Assembly: GCA_002633005.1 (NCBI GenBank)
Contig: NMRA01000243.1
Span: forward strand, 294,449-358,448
Direction of reading: 5' to 3'
Length of the DNA stretch: 64,000 nucleotides
From: Phoronis australis
Taxonomy: Eukaryota; Phoronida; Phoronidae
Part shown: piece by piece, positions 11,701 through 23,600 of the stretch
How positions within the stretch are numbered: position 1 is the first letter of the stretch
Layout: each line of letters begins with the position of its first letter
The notes under the pieces: model-generated
Seen by the model: the letters and a program-made list of their open reading frames with translations, nothing else
The model's database searches: none
What the model was told of the DNA's origin: nothing
Made by a program: the position numbers and the translations under genes

Positions 11701-14700
11701 CACCACGGAGTAGCTTCCCCCCACTTTTTTCACTGCTGCGCCGTCCATGTTTAGAGGACACTTACCGTTGTAAAGTTGGTGCATTATAATTATCTTGTTC
11801 AGTTAAGAATTGATCTTTGCGCTCAAGAAGAACTGACCGTTCATAATTTCTTCATACCAAGGTCACCACGTGACCTGAAATTTTATAAGCTTCGACTAAA
11901 AAGAAAAAGATACAGCCTAAATCAAACTGCGTCCTGCACCCAAGACATTTGGCAGAACACCATGACAAAGAAGAGGGTGCCTTTCTCAACGTGGATCTTT
12001 TGGCAAGGGAGAAAACTTGGCTGCTATGAAAAATGCATGAAAAGATCACTTACGCGGTGGTAGCGGAAGATGAAGAGAGTGTGCAGAATAACGTACACAA
12101 ACTGCACTACGCTAATCGTCGGCAGAAATACCTGCTCGTAGGTCGGTTTCTTTATTTTGATGTATTGCGCTATGCGGATCACGTTGAACGACAGGGAGCC
12201 TAGAGCGAACACTGGAATAGAAGGATTGCAAAACGTTGTGATATCGACGAAACATGCAGAAAAACCTTCACGAGACAGCTACCCTAGCATTTGGGGTTTT
12301 GTTACCCCTACACCTGGGGGAGTCTAAGCTAGCTAGACTGCGACTAACCCCTCCTAATCGATTCACAAATTAATGCACGTGGCTTAGTCGCGATGCTGAA
12401 GAAAACCCATTTCTGTTATCGGCATCGATATTGTGCGTAAGACTTCGAAATTTCGGGTTCGGGCGCGAATTTATAGCTTTGCCTAAGGGGTCTTCAAGTG
12501 CAAACTAGTATTCGGCAGTCATAACGTATATTCCTAGTTCAAGTTATGGCCGCAAGGTGCTCACCCAGTGCTCCAGCCATTACATATCCAGTTATGCCTT
12601 CGATGTTACTATTGTAGTTGTTCTCATCGAGAGGAACTAACGCAGGTTCCGACGTCTTTTTTTGTAACGCTATGCTCGGCCTTGGCTGTAGAACGTTACT
12701 AGCGTTAATGTTGCCCATCGAGGGGCTGTGGGTTAGAATGCCCCCGTCCAGTTCTGTGTACTGTGTCTGAGGGAACATTCAAACTTACCAGTAAGAAAAC
12801 ATTCGAGCACGGAAATTTTCAGTCATTGCAATGAATTGGTGCTGTTTGCATAAAATGGACGCTTTTCTCTTTCGAGTCATAGAAATTAGAATGCAGAGCC
12901 TTCTGTGTATGAACCTTTTTAGGATTTCGATTTTTACTATTTTACTTGGCGAAATGACTCCGTCAAGTCTGTGCCCGGGATTTGTTCTGTGCTCGAGTAC
13001 ATTATAGTTTTTTGTGGATAACTGTCGTCCTGGTTTGCGCTTCACGACCCCAACGTTTATGCTGTAAGTTCTAGTCTGAACTCGAAATTTCTCGTGAAGA
13101 GAAAAACGGAACTTTTCTTGAGTTCGTACCAATTAGAACGGAATATGTCAGAAATAACTCGAGTACAAAGATCAAACCCCAGGCCCATATGTTGTTCTGT
13201 CGTGAAAAATCCTTTTTTGTTTCTTCCTTTGACGTCTTCTTTGAAATACGGTGGGGATCACATAACTTCACCAATTAATAAACATAAAATTTCCCACGTG
13301 ACCAGAGTTCCCGCGACTCGTCACTGTCAACATCCCATCGAAGAGGACGAGAGGTCCCCAAAGATCTACGAAATCAAAAAGGTAATCCGGCAGACCAGTT
13401 TTAACTATTAATATCATTAAAATTTACACACAACACGTAACTTTTAACAAAACCTCCGTAGCCTCTTGTATACAATTGGATGTAAAATGGCGTTGCCGAG
13501 ACTATTTTGGCTTTTCGGAGATACAGCTCCACTACACTTGTATAGCATTTTCATGGAACACGACATAAGTTTCTCGCAGCTACGCCCTGTCGTTCTCGAG
13601 TTATTCGATATTCAGAATGAATGGTCTTTTATTGACTAACACTTTCTTGCCGCCTCATCGTGGGCCTGCAACACTATACGTGTCTTAAACAATGTCGTCA
13701 TCATTCTATCCACGTACATTTTATGTACCACTGAGTAATCTTCATACTCGTCACCATTGTTGTCTCTCAGTCACTATTATCTTTTTTGTTCAATTTATTT
13801 ATTGTCGCCCGACCGCACCACATTCAGCCGCACTGTTGCACGTCTGCAGGTCATCGTCTTCAGCAGCAGCATAGTCGTGGGCATTGGCATCCATGTTGCC
13901 AGTTCTTCGGGATTCATCGAAAGTAGGTCGTTGGCCAAAAGAGTGGTACTGTGGTTTGCGGCTGGGTCACATTCGGCAGTGATGTCGATGATGCCGCCTT
14001 TGCCGTCACTGGAGTGCTTATCATTGTCAGTGTGTCACTGTCAATCCGAGTCATGTCGGCAGCATTGTTGTCGGTGCACGTCGTGCCGCTCTCGGCTCGT
14101 CGGCACTTGACAACGACGACGTTGCATTGCTGTCAGCATTGACATTGTTGTCCGTCGGCTCGTCTTTGACGTCGCCGATGTCGTTTTTGATGCCGTTGTG
14201 CATGCTGTCAATGACGTCATCGTCCTGTTTTGATTCGTCGTCATTTGCTGTTGTTGATTTCCGTGTAGCCGGTGGAAGCGTGGTCTTCCAACACTTCCTC
14301 AGCACCGACGTTGGTAGGGACGTCTTCGTCGTCTTTTGTGCACCTGCCTTCATCTCCGTCTTCACTGCTTATCAATTTCGCCGCTAATTGTTGCTTCAAA
14401 GAGCGTTTATATTAGTTGGTTTTGTTCAGAAAACTATCCAGAAGAAAGAAAAAATGTAGTAAACTAGATAGCCTTTCTGCTTGAAAAGACACGATATCCC
14501 CTGAGCTTTGTGTCCAACATGAGTGGCAGTGCCAGATTTAGAGGGGGGTCATGGCCCCCTAAAATTCTCCCGAACTTCAGTTTTGGCAGCTCTGGAGTGC
14601 GAATGTCTGACGGGCAAAATCCTGGCTAATACTCTGCCCTGCCCCTCCCCCCACTCGTCCCGGGCTGAATGGAGCGTCGGGAAATTCATTGGACGGGTCC

Positions 14701-17421
14701 GAATGTTGACACTGTTTCTCCCCCCCCCTTTCTCTCTCNATTTCCATACCGGCCGGGATGAAACCTTCGGGCTACGTGGCCGTTTCGCCAATAGACGCAG
14801 TCTTGAAGGATTACTCTAAACTATACGTCATGTAGACCAACCTGTGGCCCGTGCAAGCTGCCTGTGATCGACACTCTGGCCCGCTTCTGTTGATACATTC
14901 TCCTGACGTTCTGCTTCAAGTGTTTCCCGAAAATGAACGTCATGAATCCAATCGACGTTATGAACATGTAAAGTTCAAATTTCTGGAACGAGTTACAACA
15001 ACAATAGCCTTTAAACAACGGACGTTCGTTCGTACTCTTAGTACGTTTTTATTTCATAATAGAAACGAGAGAACGTTACAAGGGAGATTCGTTCACCAAA
15101 AGTTATTACTTAAAGCCTTAGTGTGCTCCATGAAAGAAACTAGCTTTTCATTTAAAAGCTTGCTGATATACAGCAAAACATTGAAGCTGCCCTAAGCGGC
15201 AAACGAGACTTGGTGGCTGGACTTCTAAAATGACAGTTAAGTGTTCTTGAAACCATGTCTGACAAATAAAATGACCCGCCGTGAAAATCAAGAGCCTTAT
15301 CTCGCACAGTTATGAACTGTCAGTTTTACCAAGCAGAGGAATCACCTCTAAGAGAACTATTTGTGACCAATTTCATTACGGCGTATGGTCTAAACATGAA
15401 ATTCGTTTTTGTGAAGGAAGGCGCATAGAGACCGACTAACTGAGATTGATTTCAAAATTATGACGACCATGTTTTAACTTTTTAGGCAAGTCTAGGCACC
15501 CAGTCAAGTGTCTGCAAAAAAGATTTCAGATAAATTAATTTAAAGAGGCATGGAACGTGAAAACTTTTCGACAAATTGTGGTGAATCTACTTCTAGCTGG
15601 GGTTGCTAAGTTCGAAATTTGCACGAATTTCTAAAAAGAATCTTCAGATTCACTATTTTTGAAACGCGGGTGAAATATAAACTCTCATCCCAATGCTGTT
15701 TTCAAATTCTCCCCCCTGATATCATATATGCGCGCATGCGCTCACAGAGTTGCCCAATAAGCAATTCCCAAGTGCATTTGTTTTGAGGTCAAAGGTCACA
15801 TTTTCCATATAAAGCCATATGCTGCGTCTATGTATTGCCAAAGCAAACAACGAGACGTGTTTTGCCTTGTAGAAGAAAAATCGACGAAGCGACGAGCAGT
15901 TGATAGATGTTTTTTTTTTCGAAATTTGAAACTAAAGCAAAAATGCTTTGTCATCAACTGAAATTCAAAATCTTCACAAACAAACCGCAAAAATACTTGA
16001 AGAGTTTGACTTCTGTTTCTGAGAGAGAGAGAACCACTTTGAATAATGTAATTTAGTCTTCTTTCGAGCTCTATACTATTTTAAACGTACATGTTTTCTA
16101 AAAGTAGAAAGTCTGTGAAATTTTGTTCTTTGTTTTATGCCACTTTGCAATTAATTTGGTCTCGCGGCGATGTCTTTTCAGTAAAAATATGCGAAAAGGG
16201 TACATTCACTTCAAAACAACGTTTCAAGAAGAAAACACGAAAACCCTGTTACAGTTTTTAAAGTGTCTGTTATAGTGTTTTTAGAGATTCCTTCTTGAAC
16301 AGTTGTGTCAATTGAAATGTGGCCACGTTATTGGTACGTTGTTTTGCTATGAATGTGCCTTTCTTTCGGCTCAGTTTTATGACAAGATATAGTCACGTGA
16401 ACCAATTCCCTAAATATCGGTATGAAGTAAATATCAAAATGTGGTAGGCTCGCTGAATACTTTCAGAAAATATAATTATTTGAAATTCTACAGTAGGTCT
16501 TGCTAAATGCACTGATTTGCCGATATGATTCTATTCAGTGAACTTTAACCTTACTTCGTGGTAGTGCTGAACGCCCTGCGCTTTCCTCGTCACGGTGATG
16601 GTTAGTGGCAATACCATCCCAGAGATGGACATCAGCAGCGTATAGATAGAACAAAACAGTTCGACCAACTTGGACCTCGAAAAGAAAGATAAGGTTATTA
16701 TTTAAAATGACTTATTCTTATTAAAATGTCATAGGCAAGAAATTGAATTTCGGGCCTAAAAAATGGAGCCCCTATATTAAATAGGTACCCGCCCGAAGGC
16801 GTCCGTTTGCAGATGTTTGAAGAAAACTACGGTGAAATTAGGGTAAGTTGGTTCCACTGAGGAAACGGTAATTAAAACTGTCCAGTTAAAATTCAACAAG
16901 TTATGTTTAACGATATCTTAGTCAATAATATTCATTTTGTCTGCTTGATTTTATAATTTTGTGAAACAGTTGGGAGCCAGTCAACATTCGAAACGATTTG
17001 GGCAACTGAAAAGGAACCAATACGGATATAACGAATCCTAATACCTTTAAAGTGGTTTAAAATATTTTTGTAGCTAATATCTTCGATCGATTCCTAATTT
17101 TGGCGCAAAATTACCAAATCGCAGGAACGCGGCATTGATATTGCCGTGTAAATCCACATTTTCGCACATTCGCTTGCTCACATGCGACCTGTTCTTTGCT
17201 AACCTGAAATATTACTTCTCACTGTTTCAGCCCTTGGTCTCTATCCCACTGTTCGCTTACCTATGCAAGACTTCATCAGAGCTAAATTCGGACCGTGTCG
17301 CAGGGGAGTCGCTGTCTTCCTCGGAATCCAAATGCTTGTCCGGCACCGTCGGAGTGTTATCAATATGTAGTAGTTTTGCTACTGTTGCCTCGTCGGGCAC
17401 GTCTGTCTTTCTTTTCCCCAT
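7802..17421 (-). CDS. Otopetrin proton channel, complete gene (7 exons, 631 aa)
   Basis: The exons in transcript order are 17421-17261, 16675-16555, 14982-14842, 12766-12565, 12211-12054, 10107-9924 and 8730-7802, totalling 1896 nt. Intron phases 2, 0, 0, 1, 0, 1 join without conflict. The start ATG at 17421 has A at -3 and G at +4, and in-frame TAA TAG lie 12 and 9 nt upstream. The protein has an acidic cytosolic N-terminus, then about twelve hydrophobic segments, the otopetrin topology. TM1 is near residues 57-77, TM2 is MFITSIGFMTFIFG, TM3 is VMAGALVFALGS, and TM4 and TM5 are in exons 5 and 6. Seven more lie in the last exon, which ends with the family signature SPMTIFYRFHSSVLLADIW. Otopetrins are proton-selective channels of plasma and endosomal membranes. 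The length is close to OTOP1 (about 600 aa). I cannot assign an orthologue among OTOP1/2/3, as invertebrate otopetrins form their own groups. Confidence 0.93.
9104..9819 (+). mobile_element. hAT-like non-autonomous element, copy 1, in otopetrin intron 6
   Basis: The ends CAGTGGCGGATCTAGGATAT and its inverse at 9819 extend into inverted repeats of about 100 bp, interrupted by an 8-base N gap at 9213-9220. The flanks gcataagc and gcgtaaac match at 6 of 8 positions, compatible with a decayed 8-bp target duplication of the hAT superfamily. The interior has a poly-pyrimidine tract and the tRNA-like module at 9480-9547. No transposase frame is visible. A second, truncated copy in the opposite orientation lies at 20823-21342. 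Confidence 0.8.
9480..9547 (+). other. tRNA-derived module inside the hAT-like element
   Basis: GTGGTGTAGTGGTAAC resembles a pol III box A and its D-arm, and GAGTTCGAGAC at 9528-9538 resembles box B and the T-arm. Spacing and order fit a degraded tRNA (Glu/Asp/Gly type). The acceptor stem does not pair convincingly, so this is not called as a functional tRNA. The homologous stretch recurs in reverse at about 21070-21133. Confidence 0.55.
9924..10107 (-). CDS. Otopetrin exon 6: TM5 and extracellular-type loop
   Basis: The acceptor is ctacttccacag and the donor is GCAG|GTATAG. It encodes GFSHLIATNLFMWLTTMVHE, the otopetrin H-L-x-A-T-N-L motif, then a polar loop with one N-A-T glycosylation sequon. 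Confidence 0.92.
11659..11686. repeat. GC-rich perfect hairpin in otopetrin intron 5
   Basis: Ten-base arms CATGGGCGGC and GCCGCCCATG are separated by an 8-base loop, in otherwise AT-rich intron DNA. It may be the end of a decayed element. Confidence 0.5.
12054..12211 (-). CDS. Otopetrin exon 5: TM3-TM4
   Basis: The acceptor is cttctattccag and the donor is CACCGC|GTAAGT. It encodes FALGSLSFNVIRIAQYI, a short KIKKPTYEQ loop and the TM4 segment SVVQFVYVILHTLFIFRYH. Confidence 0.9.
12565..12766 (-). CDS. Otopetrin exon 4: long polar loop and start of TM3
   Basis: The acceptor is gttccctcag and the donor is CTGG|GTGAGC, phase 1. Most of the exon is a Ser/Asn/Pro-rich loop. It ends ITGYVMAGAL, which fuses with VFALGSLSFNVIRI of the next exon to make TM3. 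That in-frame fusion across a phase-1 intron is why I accept this exon despite its low similarity to known loops. Confidence 0.82.
13690..14380. repeat. Trinucleotide-biased low-complexity tract in otopetrin intron 3
   Basis: The tract is rich in degenerate GTC/TCG/TTG triplets (GAC/CGA/CAA on the other strand). It leaves a 104-codon open frame on the minus strand at 14365-14051 that would encode an Asp/Asn/Ser/Thr-rich peptide. The triplet bias itself removes stops. I see no clean exon with compatible splice sites, so I call it a repeat, although a cryptic exon feeding the variable TM2-TM3 loop cannot be excluded. Confidence 0.5.
14527..14660 (+). mobile_element. End fragment of a second hAT-like family
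   Basis: Starting CAGTGCCAGATTTAGAGG, the stretch matches the reverse complement of 22880-23005, including GAATGTCTGACGGGCAAAAT and the G/C-rich CTGCCCTGCCCC. It continues toward an N at 14740, and the far end is unclear. It lies in otopetrin intron 3. Confidence 0.6.
14842..14982 (-). CDS. Otopetrin exon 3: TM2 and start of TM2-TM3 loop
   Basis: The acceptor is actcgttccag. The donor is CACAG|GTTGGT, a weak consensus; CATGAC|GTATAG, 18 nt further and also phase 0, is an alternative. It encodes FELYMFITSIGFMTFIFGKH and a basic loop ending HGPQ, a tetrapeptide I recall at this place in other invertebrate otopetrins. Confidence 0.8.
16555..16675 (-). CDS. Otopetrin exon 2: TM1
   Basis: The acceptor is ctttcttttcgag and the donor is CGAA|GTAAGG. 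It encodes SKLVELFCSIYTLLMSISGM and VLPLTITVTRK, the first membrane span of the N-terminal half. Confidence 0.85.
17261..17421 (-). CDS. Otopetrin exon 1: start and acidic N-terminus
   Basis: Encodes MGKRKTDVPDEATVAKLLHI and a Ser/Asp/Glu-rich stretch. The donor is CATAG|GTAAGC, phase 2. In-frame stops directly upstream of the ATG fix the start. Confidence 0.85.
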
Positions 17422-19303
17422 TTTGGTCTATTAATGTACGGTGTTACACGTTTGATGCAACTCTGTACACGATATCGCATTTGCGTTCTTGTTGCAAACG
17501 TGACACGCACGCTTTCGTTTCCAACATTCCGATGAACCGAATGAACATTTAAAACCCGCCACAATTTTAACACGCATCAATTCTTCTGTATCATTTTGTC
17601 ACTGGCTTTTCTCGATTATTACAAGTGACCGTAGTACTGACACCAAAAACGGTGTGGCTCTCAACTAAAATCTTGAAAATCAAGCAGAAGTCTTCAGTCA
17701 AAAATGATGTTTGAGAAGGTAACATAACATCGTCAGTTGGATTGAGTTGAGCCGAGTTCCAAATCATAGCACAAACACACATACATACATGTACGAGAAT
17801 TAAAGAGGCATTATTCAAAATGGTTTACTGCCACTGAAACAGAAGTCAATTGAACTGTTCACCAGGTATTTTTACGATTTGTTCGTTAAGATTTTGAACT
17901 TCTGTTGATGTCAATGTATTTTCCCTTTAGTTTCAAATTTCAACAAAACGATAACGTCAACTGCTCATTTCGTCGATTTTTTTACTAGTAGTACACGGCA
18001 AAGCACCTCCGTTATTTGGTATGGCAAGACGTAACACATTTCCCATATATGTAGGTAAATATAACAACAAGAATGGATCAACTGAAATTTTCGGATGTAA
18101 TAACGTCCTTCGTCAACAGAAACAGAAATGCGACCCTTGATCTCTGATGTAAACACTGGGATTTCAAGCAGCAGCCCAGTTCGACTACGTTGAGCGCATG
18201 CAGGCGCATATATTATTAGGGACGGAAAATTTCAAAATTGTATTAGGATGAAACAGTTTCAAAAATAGTAAATCTGACATTTTTTTCCTGAAAATTCTTG
18301 CATCCCCAAGAAGTAGACCTAGATTAGCCGTCACGACTTGTTTCAAAGGCATTTTTTTCTTGTTCCATATCCCTTTCAGGTGAATAGCGTCGTTTAGTAT
18401 GCGGTGAGCTTTACAGTAATAATCTTCAAATTGACGAGTTGATCGTTGCACGTAGTGATAACGTAGACATGATCACTGGCGAGAATGAAAGAGCCAACTA
18501 CCGTGAAGGGCCAATAAATTACACGTGCCTTCGGTTAAAAAACTTTTGATTTGACCCACTCATAATAAAAGTGGTCTCAATGTCCACCTTTTGTTTGTTA
18601 GTTTTCTTTTGGGCGAGGGCCGTACCCGCGCTTGGGAGGAAATCCAGACCCGCCTGCCCCCAACTGTTCCGGCTATCTGCCAGATCTGTGTAACGCTGCT
18701 TTTCTAAAATTGTAGACAGATTGTCATTATGACCTAATTTGTATATTGATTCATTACACACATTGCATGTGAAAACAATTAACATCCACTCTGTTGCATG
18801 CACGAGTTGTTGACACGCCGAGTGAATACTCGGTTAGTATGGTACAAGGATACATATAACACGCTGTTAAAGCGCTTCGCTACGAGATGGAAATTATTTT
18901 AGTCATTCTGTAAACATTGCGAACATCCGGGTATCGTTCGAAGGTAGGATAAAGTTCTATTCTCGTTACTCAGCAACAAAAGAATACATGAACACGTGCC
19001 TGGGACTCTCAGCACAAAACGCAAAGTGGTGACGTATCCTTAGAAATGTGTCTGAATTTAGCAGTGTTCATGAACAACCCGCATCTTGATCTAGTGTGTA
19101 AACTTATAATTTCATGATTGCAAGGAATTCGTAATAACGTTTATGGAACTGGCAAGTCTGCACCGGTAATATGCCGTTTGAAGTTATGCTAGAGTGACCA
19201 GGATGAACTGAGGGGGTGGGGGTGGGAGCCGGGGTGGGGGGATAGATGTTGCAGTACAGGTCTAGTGTTTTCGGTCGTTCGTAAGAGTCAAAGACGAGTT
19301 TAG

Positions 19304-19795
19304 TTGAATATGATGACGTATGACTTTTCGGTGGGTTGCTATACTGTTAATTTTGGATCTTTTGTATGCTCCTGTTATGGCCTAAAGCTGGCTGGTATTG
19401 TAATATGCCTAATTAAACAATCTGTGCATAATCGGTACAATCGGAGCATTTTGGTAGAACTAGTCTTCCAACATTTCATAAATAAGTACATCCCTGTCAT
19501 CGGCGCGGGAGCTGTTCAGTGTTCTGGAGTGATAACCTCAGAACTACACGTGATTACACGGGGCAAAATCTCAACGCATCGATGCTGCCCAGCTGTAAAG
19601 ATCACTTTCATTTGTTGTACCTTCACGATGCAGGCCTATATGTCTCGTTCCATACTGTCCGGTATTCAAGCAGGTTTTTCTAAGCTGGAAAGGGCCAGCA
19701 CTCATGTAACATTTTTGATGTTCAGTTGTGAATCGACTTTACGAAAACATGTCGATTTGTCTGCCTCTTTTCTCATTGTCTGTGCTATGAAATAA
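19304..19795 (+). other. 163-codon open frame, probably not a gene
   Basis: The predicted peptide is Cys/Ile/Val-rich and starts MNMMTYDFSVGCYTVNFGSF. An AATAAA hexamer overlaps its TAA stop at about 19790-19796. I recognise no domain, and an open run of this length is expected about once by chance in a window of this size and base composition. Listed only as the longest unexplained frame. Confidence 0.15.
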
Positions 19796-20822
19796 ACTAA
19801 ATTCTAAAATGTTGTTTGTATGCCGGTGAAACGTGAGACAGAAATTTGCTCTTACGCGCCACACAACTATTTCTGAAAAAATATTAAATCTCACTAGAGC
19901 ACTTGAAGAGTGCTAAGTCTCTGAGAATATACTCACAACTGCTAGTTTCTGAGCCGATGATGTGATACGCTCATAATCCCTACTTTGCTAATAAACCTAG
20001 TTTGGTATCAGTGACAAGACGTACATGTAGCTCATTGGACATAGCACACTTCCCTTATCGTGGCCTCGGAGTGGTGGCGACTTCAAGCAGTAGAGCCATG
20101 ACTTCTTTGAGTTTGAAAACTGTATTCAGTTATAGACCTCTTTCTCTCGAGCTAAAATCCACGGAAAATCCCATGACGTCGCGGGTAAAGTACCATTACG
20201 AGATCAAGTGCATGGAGTAGGCCTAGAGGCCCTAATTCGTGTCATTTTTAGCCAGCTAAACAGGGCAAAATCAGTGCATAACAATTCCCCTGTTTTAAGT
20301 CCACAACTAATGCCAGAAAAGAGAGTGGCGCTGGCTTTGGCCGAAAGAAGTCACTAGTCTGTGATTTTTTGGCCGGGGCTCTGAGTCGAGTCGCCGCGGT
20401 TCGGGATGACCTCGGACCGCTGGCCAGCTGTGCCGAATCCGAACTTACGACCCGGCGTACGTACCAATCGTCACCGTCTCGACCATATGATTAATGTAGG
20501 CCTATAGCATATAGTAGACCCTAGCTGGTCACGTACGGGATGGGTCACTTCAGTTTATTCCACTCTACCGCAATTTAGCAGTGGTCTCACTCCACCAAAA
20601 TCGTTCTTCAGTCACCTGAAGAGCAACTGAGCTGAGACCATGGACTTCAGACATTACTGTTACGCGGGTTCCCACTTCAGTAGTCATCTCAGTGTTAATC
20701 GAGACAGTGCAAAGTCGTGTCGGGTGCTTCAAAATTTCACTGGAGTGACGATAAAGTGTACCACATGCCGCCATTAATTGTCGCAAGGTAAAAAGAAATT
20801 GAAAAAGAAAACGAACAGCATT

Positions 20823-21342
20823 CAGAGGCAGATCTAGGCTAGGATATCACAAGGGGGGGCCAACATTTTGTCCGGCTGCGGTAAGCATTTCCGCAAACTG
20901 AACCACGATTGTAGATGCGCATAGCACCGAATGCAAAAATTTTCCTGGGGGGGAGGGGGGCAAACCCCCCTAAATCAAGCATTTTCCTTGATTCCTGAAG
21001 TATTATCCAAGAGGCAAAAAAAAAAAACACGGAGAACGTGTCAAACAGGAAATACTTCCAAGTACCAAAGACTCGAACTCACGACCTCTGACGGGTACAG
21101 CGAGCGTTACATGCACTACACCACCATGATTTAACTACTCATTTCTTACTAAGAGACCTACTTGTTTATGGTCCACAGCGTTTGCGCGCGAAACCTACTT
21201 CTTTTTGTAATGCTTATTACATGTTTTATATTTTGAGCCATCAATTCTTAACAACTTTGTCGTATTTAAAATAGTCTTCAACTGCCCAAAACTGGCAAAA
21301 GACCAAATCCGTTTTTCGTGTTGGCAATAATGACGGGACTGC
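20823..21342 (-). mobile_element. hAT-like element, copy 2, truncated
   Basis: Reverse-oriented relative of 9104-9819. It keeps the GGATATCACAAGGGGGGG end, the CCGGCTG...AACCACGATTGTAGATGCGC inverted repeat, the tRNA-like module (box B equivalent GAGTTCGAGTC, read on minus, at 21070-21080) and ACGAAAAACGGATTTGGTC. Homology stops at 21342, exactly where the MITE at 21343-21481 begins, and the other terminal repeat is missing. Confidence 0.75.
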
Positions 21343-21481
21343 GTTCAGTAGACGCTAGGACCTACGCTAGGACCTAGCCAAAAGCTAATCAAGCTCACGT
21401 GCTCTTATTTAAAATACACGGCAATATCTCGCGTAATCTCGCAAAGTCTTGCTTTTAAGCTAGGTCCTAGTGTTACTGAAC
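21343..21481. mobile_element. Short MITE with GTTCAGTA termini
   Basis: GTTCAGTAGACGCTAGGACC at the left is mirrored by GGTCCTAGTGTTACTGAAC at the right. The interior AAAATACACGGCAATATCTC recurs at about 4770-4840 and at about 48310-48377 (GOLM intron 3), defining a dispersed family of at least three copies. Confidence 0.65.
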
Positions 21482-22820
21482 GGGAGGCGGAATACACCCG
21501 GCTGCGCCGCACCCGATTCCGCATCCGACCTCCGAGTCATGCCTCGCAGGCATTCTGAGTCCGGATTCCGTCAACGAATCGACATTCCTTCAAAGGTCAT
21601 TTGCAACCAACCTCATTCACATAGTCTCGACTACAAACTGTTTACCATTAAATTCTGCATATTTTAAGGTAAGTCCATTAATCGTCAATTTAAGCGAAAT
21701 TTGCGCAAACGAAAACGCTAATGGTAAACAAGAAACCATGCAGTTTTCAGAATAACACAGTCATTTTGTTACAATATCCAAATGTCTTCTCTGACCACGT
21801 GACCTTACGAGAGTTACCCTGGAAATGTCTGCCGTTCTCGTGTGCTGATTGTGTTGGAATTCCTAAGGTAAATGCAATAATATGTCAGTGTTTCTCAAAG
21901 AATTTCGCCTCCACTTAGTTCCAGACAACACTATTAATTCTATTCGCATTTTTCAATCTTTTGTGATCGGTGTCTTCTTGAGGTTTTCCTAAAATTTCAC
22001 GCCTGTATCCTATTGGCATTGTTGTGAATTCGGTTGTTTCATTTTTTTGCATAGACTGCAGACTCGCACAAGTCCAAAAATAGGCAAGATAGTTTTAGGT
22101 GTTGTTCTTCGAGCCTTAGTTCACTTATGATTTAAATAATATAACTTTCTCCAGCACATTTAGGTTATGTTCCACGCCACTGAAGTTCAGTTTTGTTGTG
22201 ATTTACCTGCCGTGTCTTTTGTTAGTTTGTTTTTGTTTACAAAATGTGCAAACAAATTTGCAGAGCTCTGAGTGATTGATCAGTTTGTGCTGTTAAAATT
22301 AACCATCATAATATGAGATAATAGTTTTGAAAACTGTCAAGAACAACAAAGTTTCAATTCAGGGCTTGGAATTTTCCTCTCATGAGAGGATTTTCACTTT
22401 TTGGCTTCAATTTCCTCTTATTTGATTTCCAATTTCCTCCTTTTCATCTGTTTTGTAGCATTATTTTGATGCAACTCATGCTAAAAAATTCTTGCAGTTA
22501 AATTTTACAACACAAGACGAATTTCTTTTATAGAAGTTTATTTATTTTTAGAACGATACATCACCTGCAAAATTTTCCTCTAATTGTCATGGGTCACTCC
22601 AAGCACTGTTTCATTATCCAGTCATATTTTGAAAATTACAAATGTTGAACATTGCAAAGCGTGTCTTTGGCCCTGTAGACTCTTGTCTGATGTTGCAGCC
22701 CAAACTGATGCCTGCACCAAAATGATTTGCTGCACTTCAATTTGGCGCAGGTTGGTGAGCCAAACTGATGACCTGCACCAAACTGAAGCTACCATAAGTT
22801 TCCAAGGTATTGCCAGTGTC

Positions 22821-23005
22821 AAGGGCGGATCCAGGATTTTGAGTTAGGGGGGGGGGGGGCANNNNNNNNNNNNNNNNNNGGGGGCATGGCAGAGTATTAG
22901 CCAGGATTTTGCCCGTCAGACATTCGCACCACCCATCTGACAAATTTAAACTGGAAGAATTTTAGGGGGGGCCATGGCCTTGGCCCCTCTCTAAATCCAC
23001 CAGTG
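22821..23005 (-). mobile_element. hAT-like family 2 element with internal N gap
   Basis: The ends are AAGGGCGGATCCAGGATTTT and CTCTCTAAATCCACCAGTG, with G/C homopolymers around the N run at 22862-22879. The interior matches 14527-14660 inverted, and the AGGGCGGATCCAGGATTTTG end matches the inverse of 53660-53683. Confidence 0.65.
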
Positions 23006-23009
23006 AGTG

Positions 23010-23600
23010 TAGTGTTCGACGCTTGGCAACCTGGCAAAAATCCCAGGTCTCCAAACGAAATCAAATCTGAGGTCGCCAAAACTGGAAAATATCAGGTGTC
23101 CAGATCAATTCAGGTTTCCTGTCCTACCTGGCGTATACAAGTTTGTCGACCAAAAAACAAAAAAGTCGTTGCGCCACCCACTCCTTCGATTTCCCCTGTA
23201 AATGCCTAAGTGTAGGTGTACCCTCATTCTTTGATGCAAATCCTCCTGCCGGCGAACAAACATGGAATGTACGCAGACGACCGCATGAACAGGCGGTGCG
23301 AATTTTGTTGATCTTGCCCAATTTTTGCCGAACAATTCCGACATTTGTCTGTTTATTTTCTGTTGTGTGATGACAAATGCGTGATTTCAAAAAATCAATA
23401 GAACAATTGTGAATCAAAGGTAATAAATCTAGGAAACTGTTAGTAGTTTGAAATTTGAAAGTTAACAAAAACTTTGAAACGAATTTAGAGGGAATTATTG
23501 TCTGACTTTAAATACTCGCATTGACAACTTCGTGACGACTTGGAATTTTTCCCAGGCTGTCAAACACAACCTGAGGTCACATTGGCCAAATCGAGTGCTG
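23010..23600 (-). repeat. Dispersed ~590-bp repeat, copy 1
   Basis: Marked by GGCAACCTGG, TCTGAGGTCGCC, TTTTTGCCGAACAATTCCGAC and GGAATTTTTCCCAGG...CTGAGGTCAC. The same landmarks occur inverted at 42905-43460. The ends are loosely inverted copies of each other, as in a terminal-inverted-repeat element. Confidence 0.55.

Noticed and set aside
13692-14387. Several Ser/Cys/Val-rich and Asp-rich frames on both strands
   Set aside because: All arise from the same triplet-biased tract; frames open on both strands are the signature of a trinucleotide repeat.
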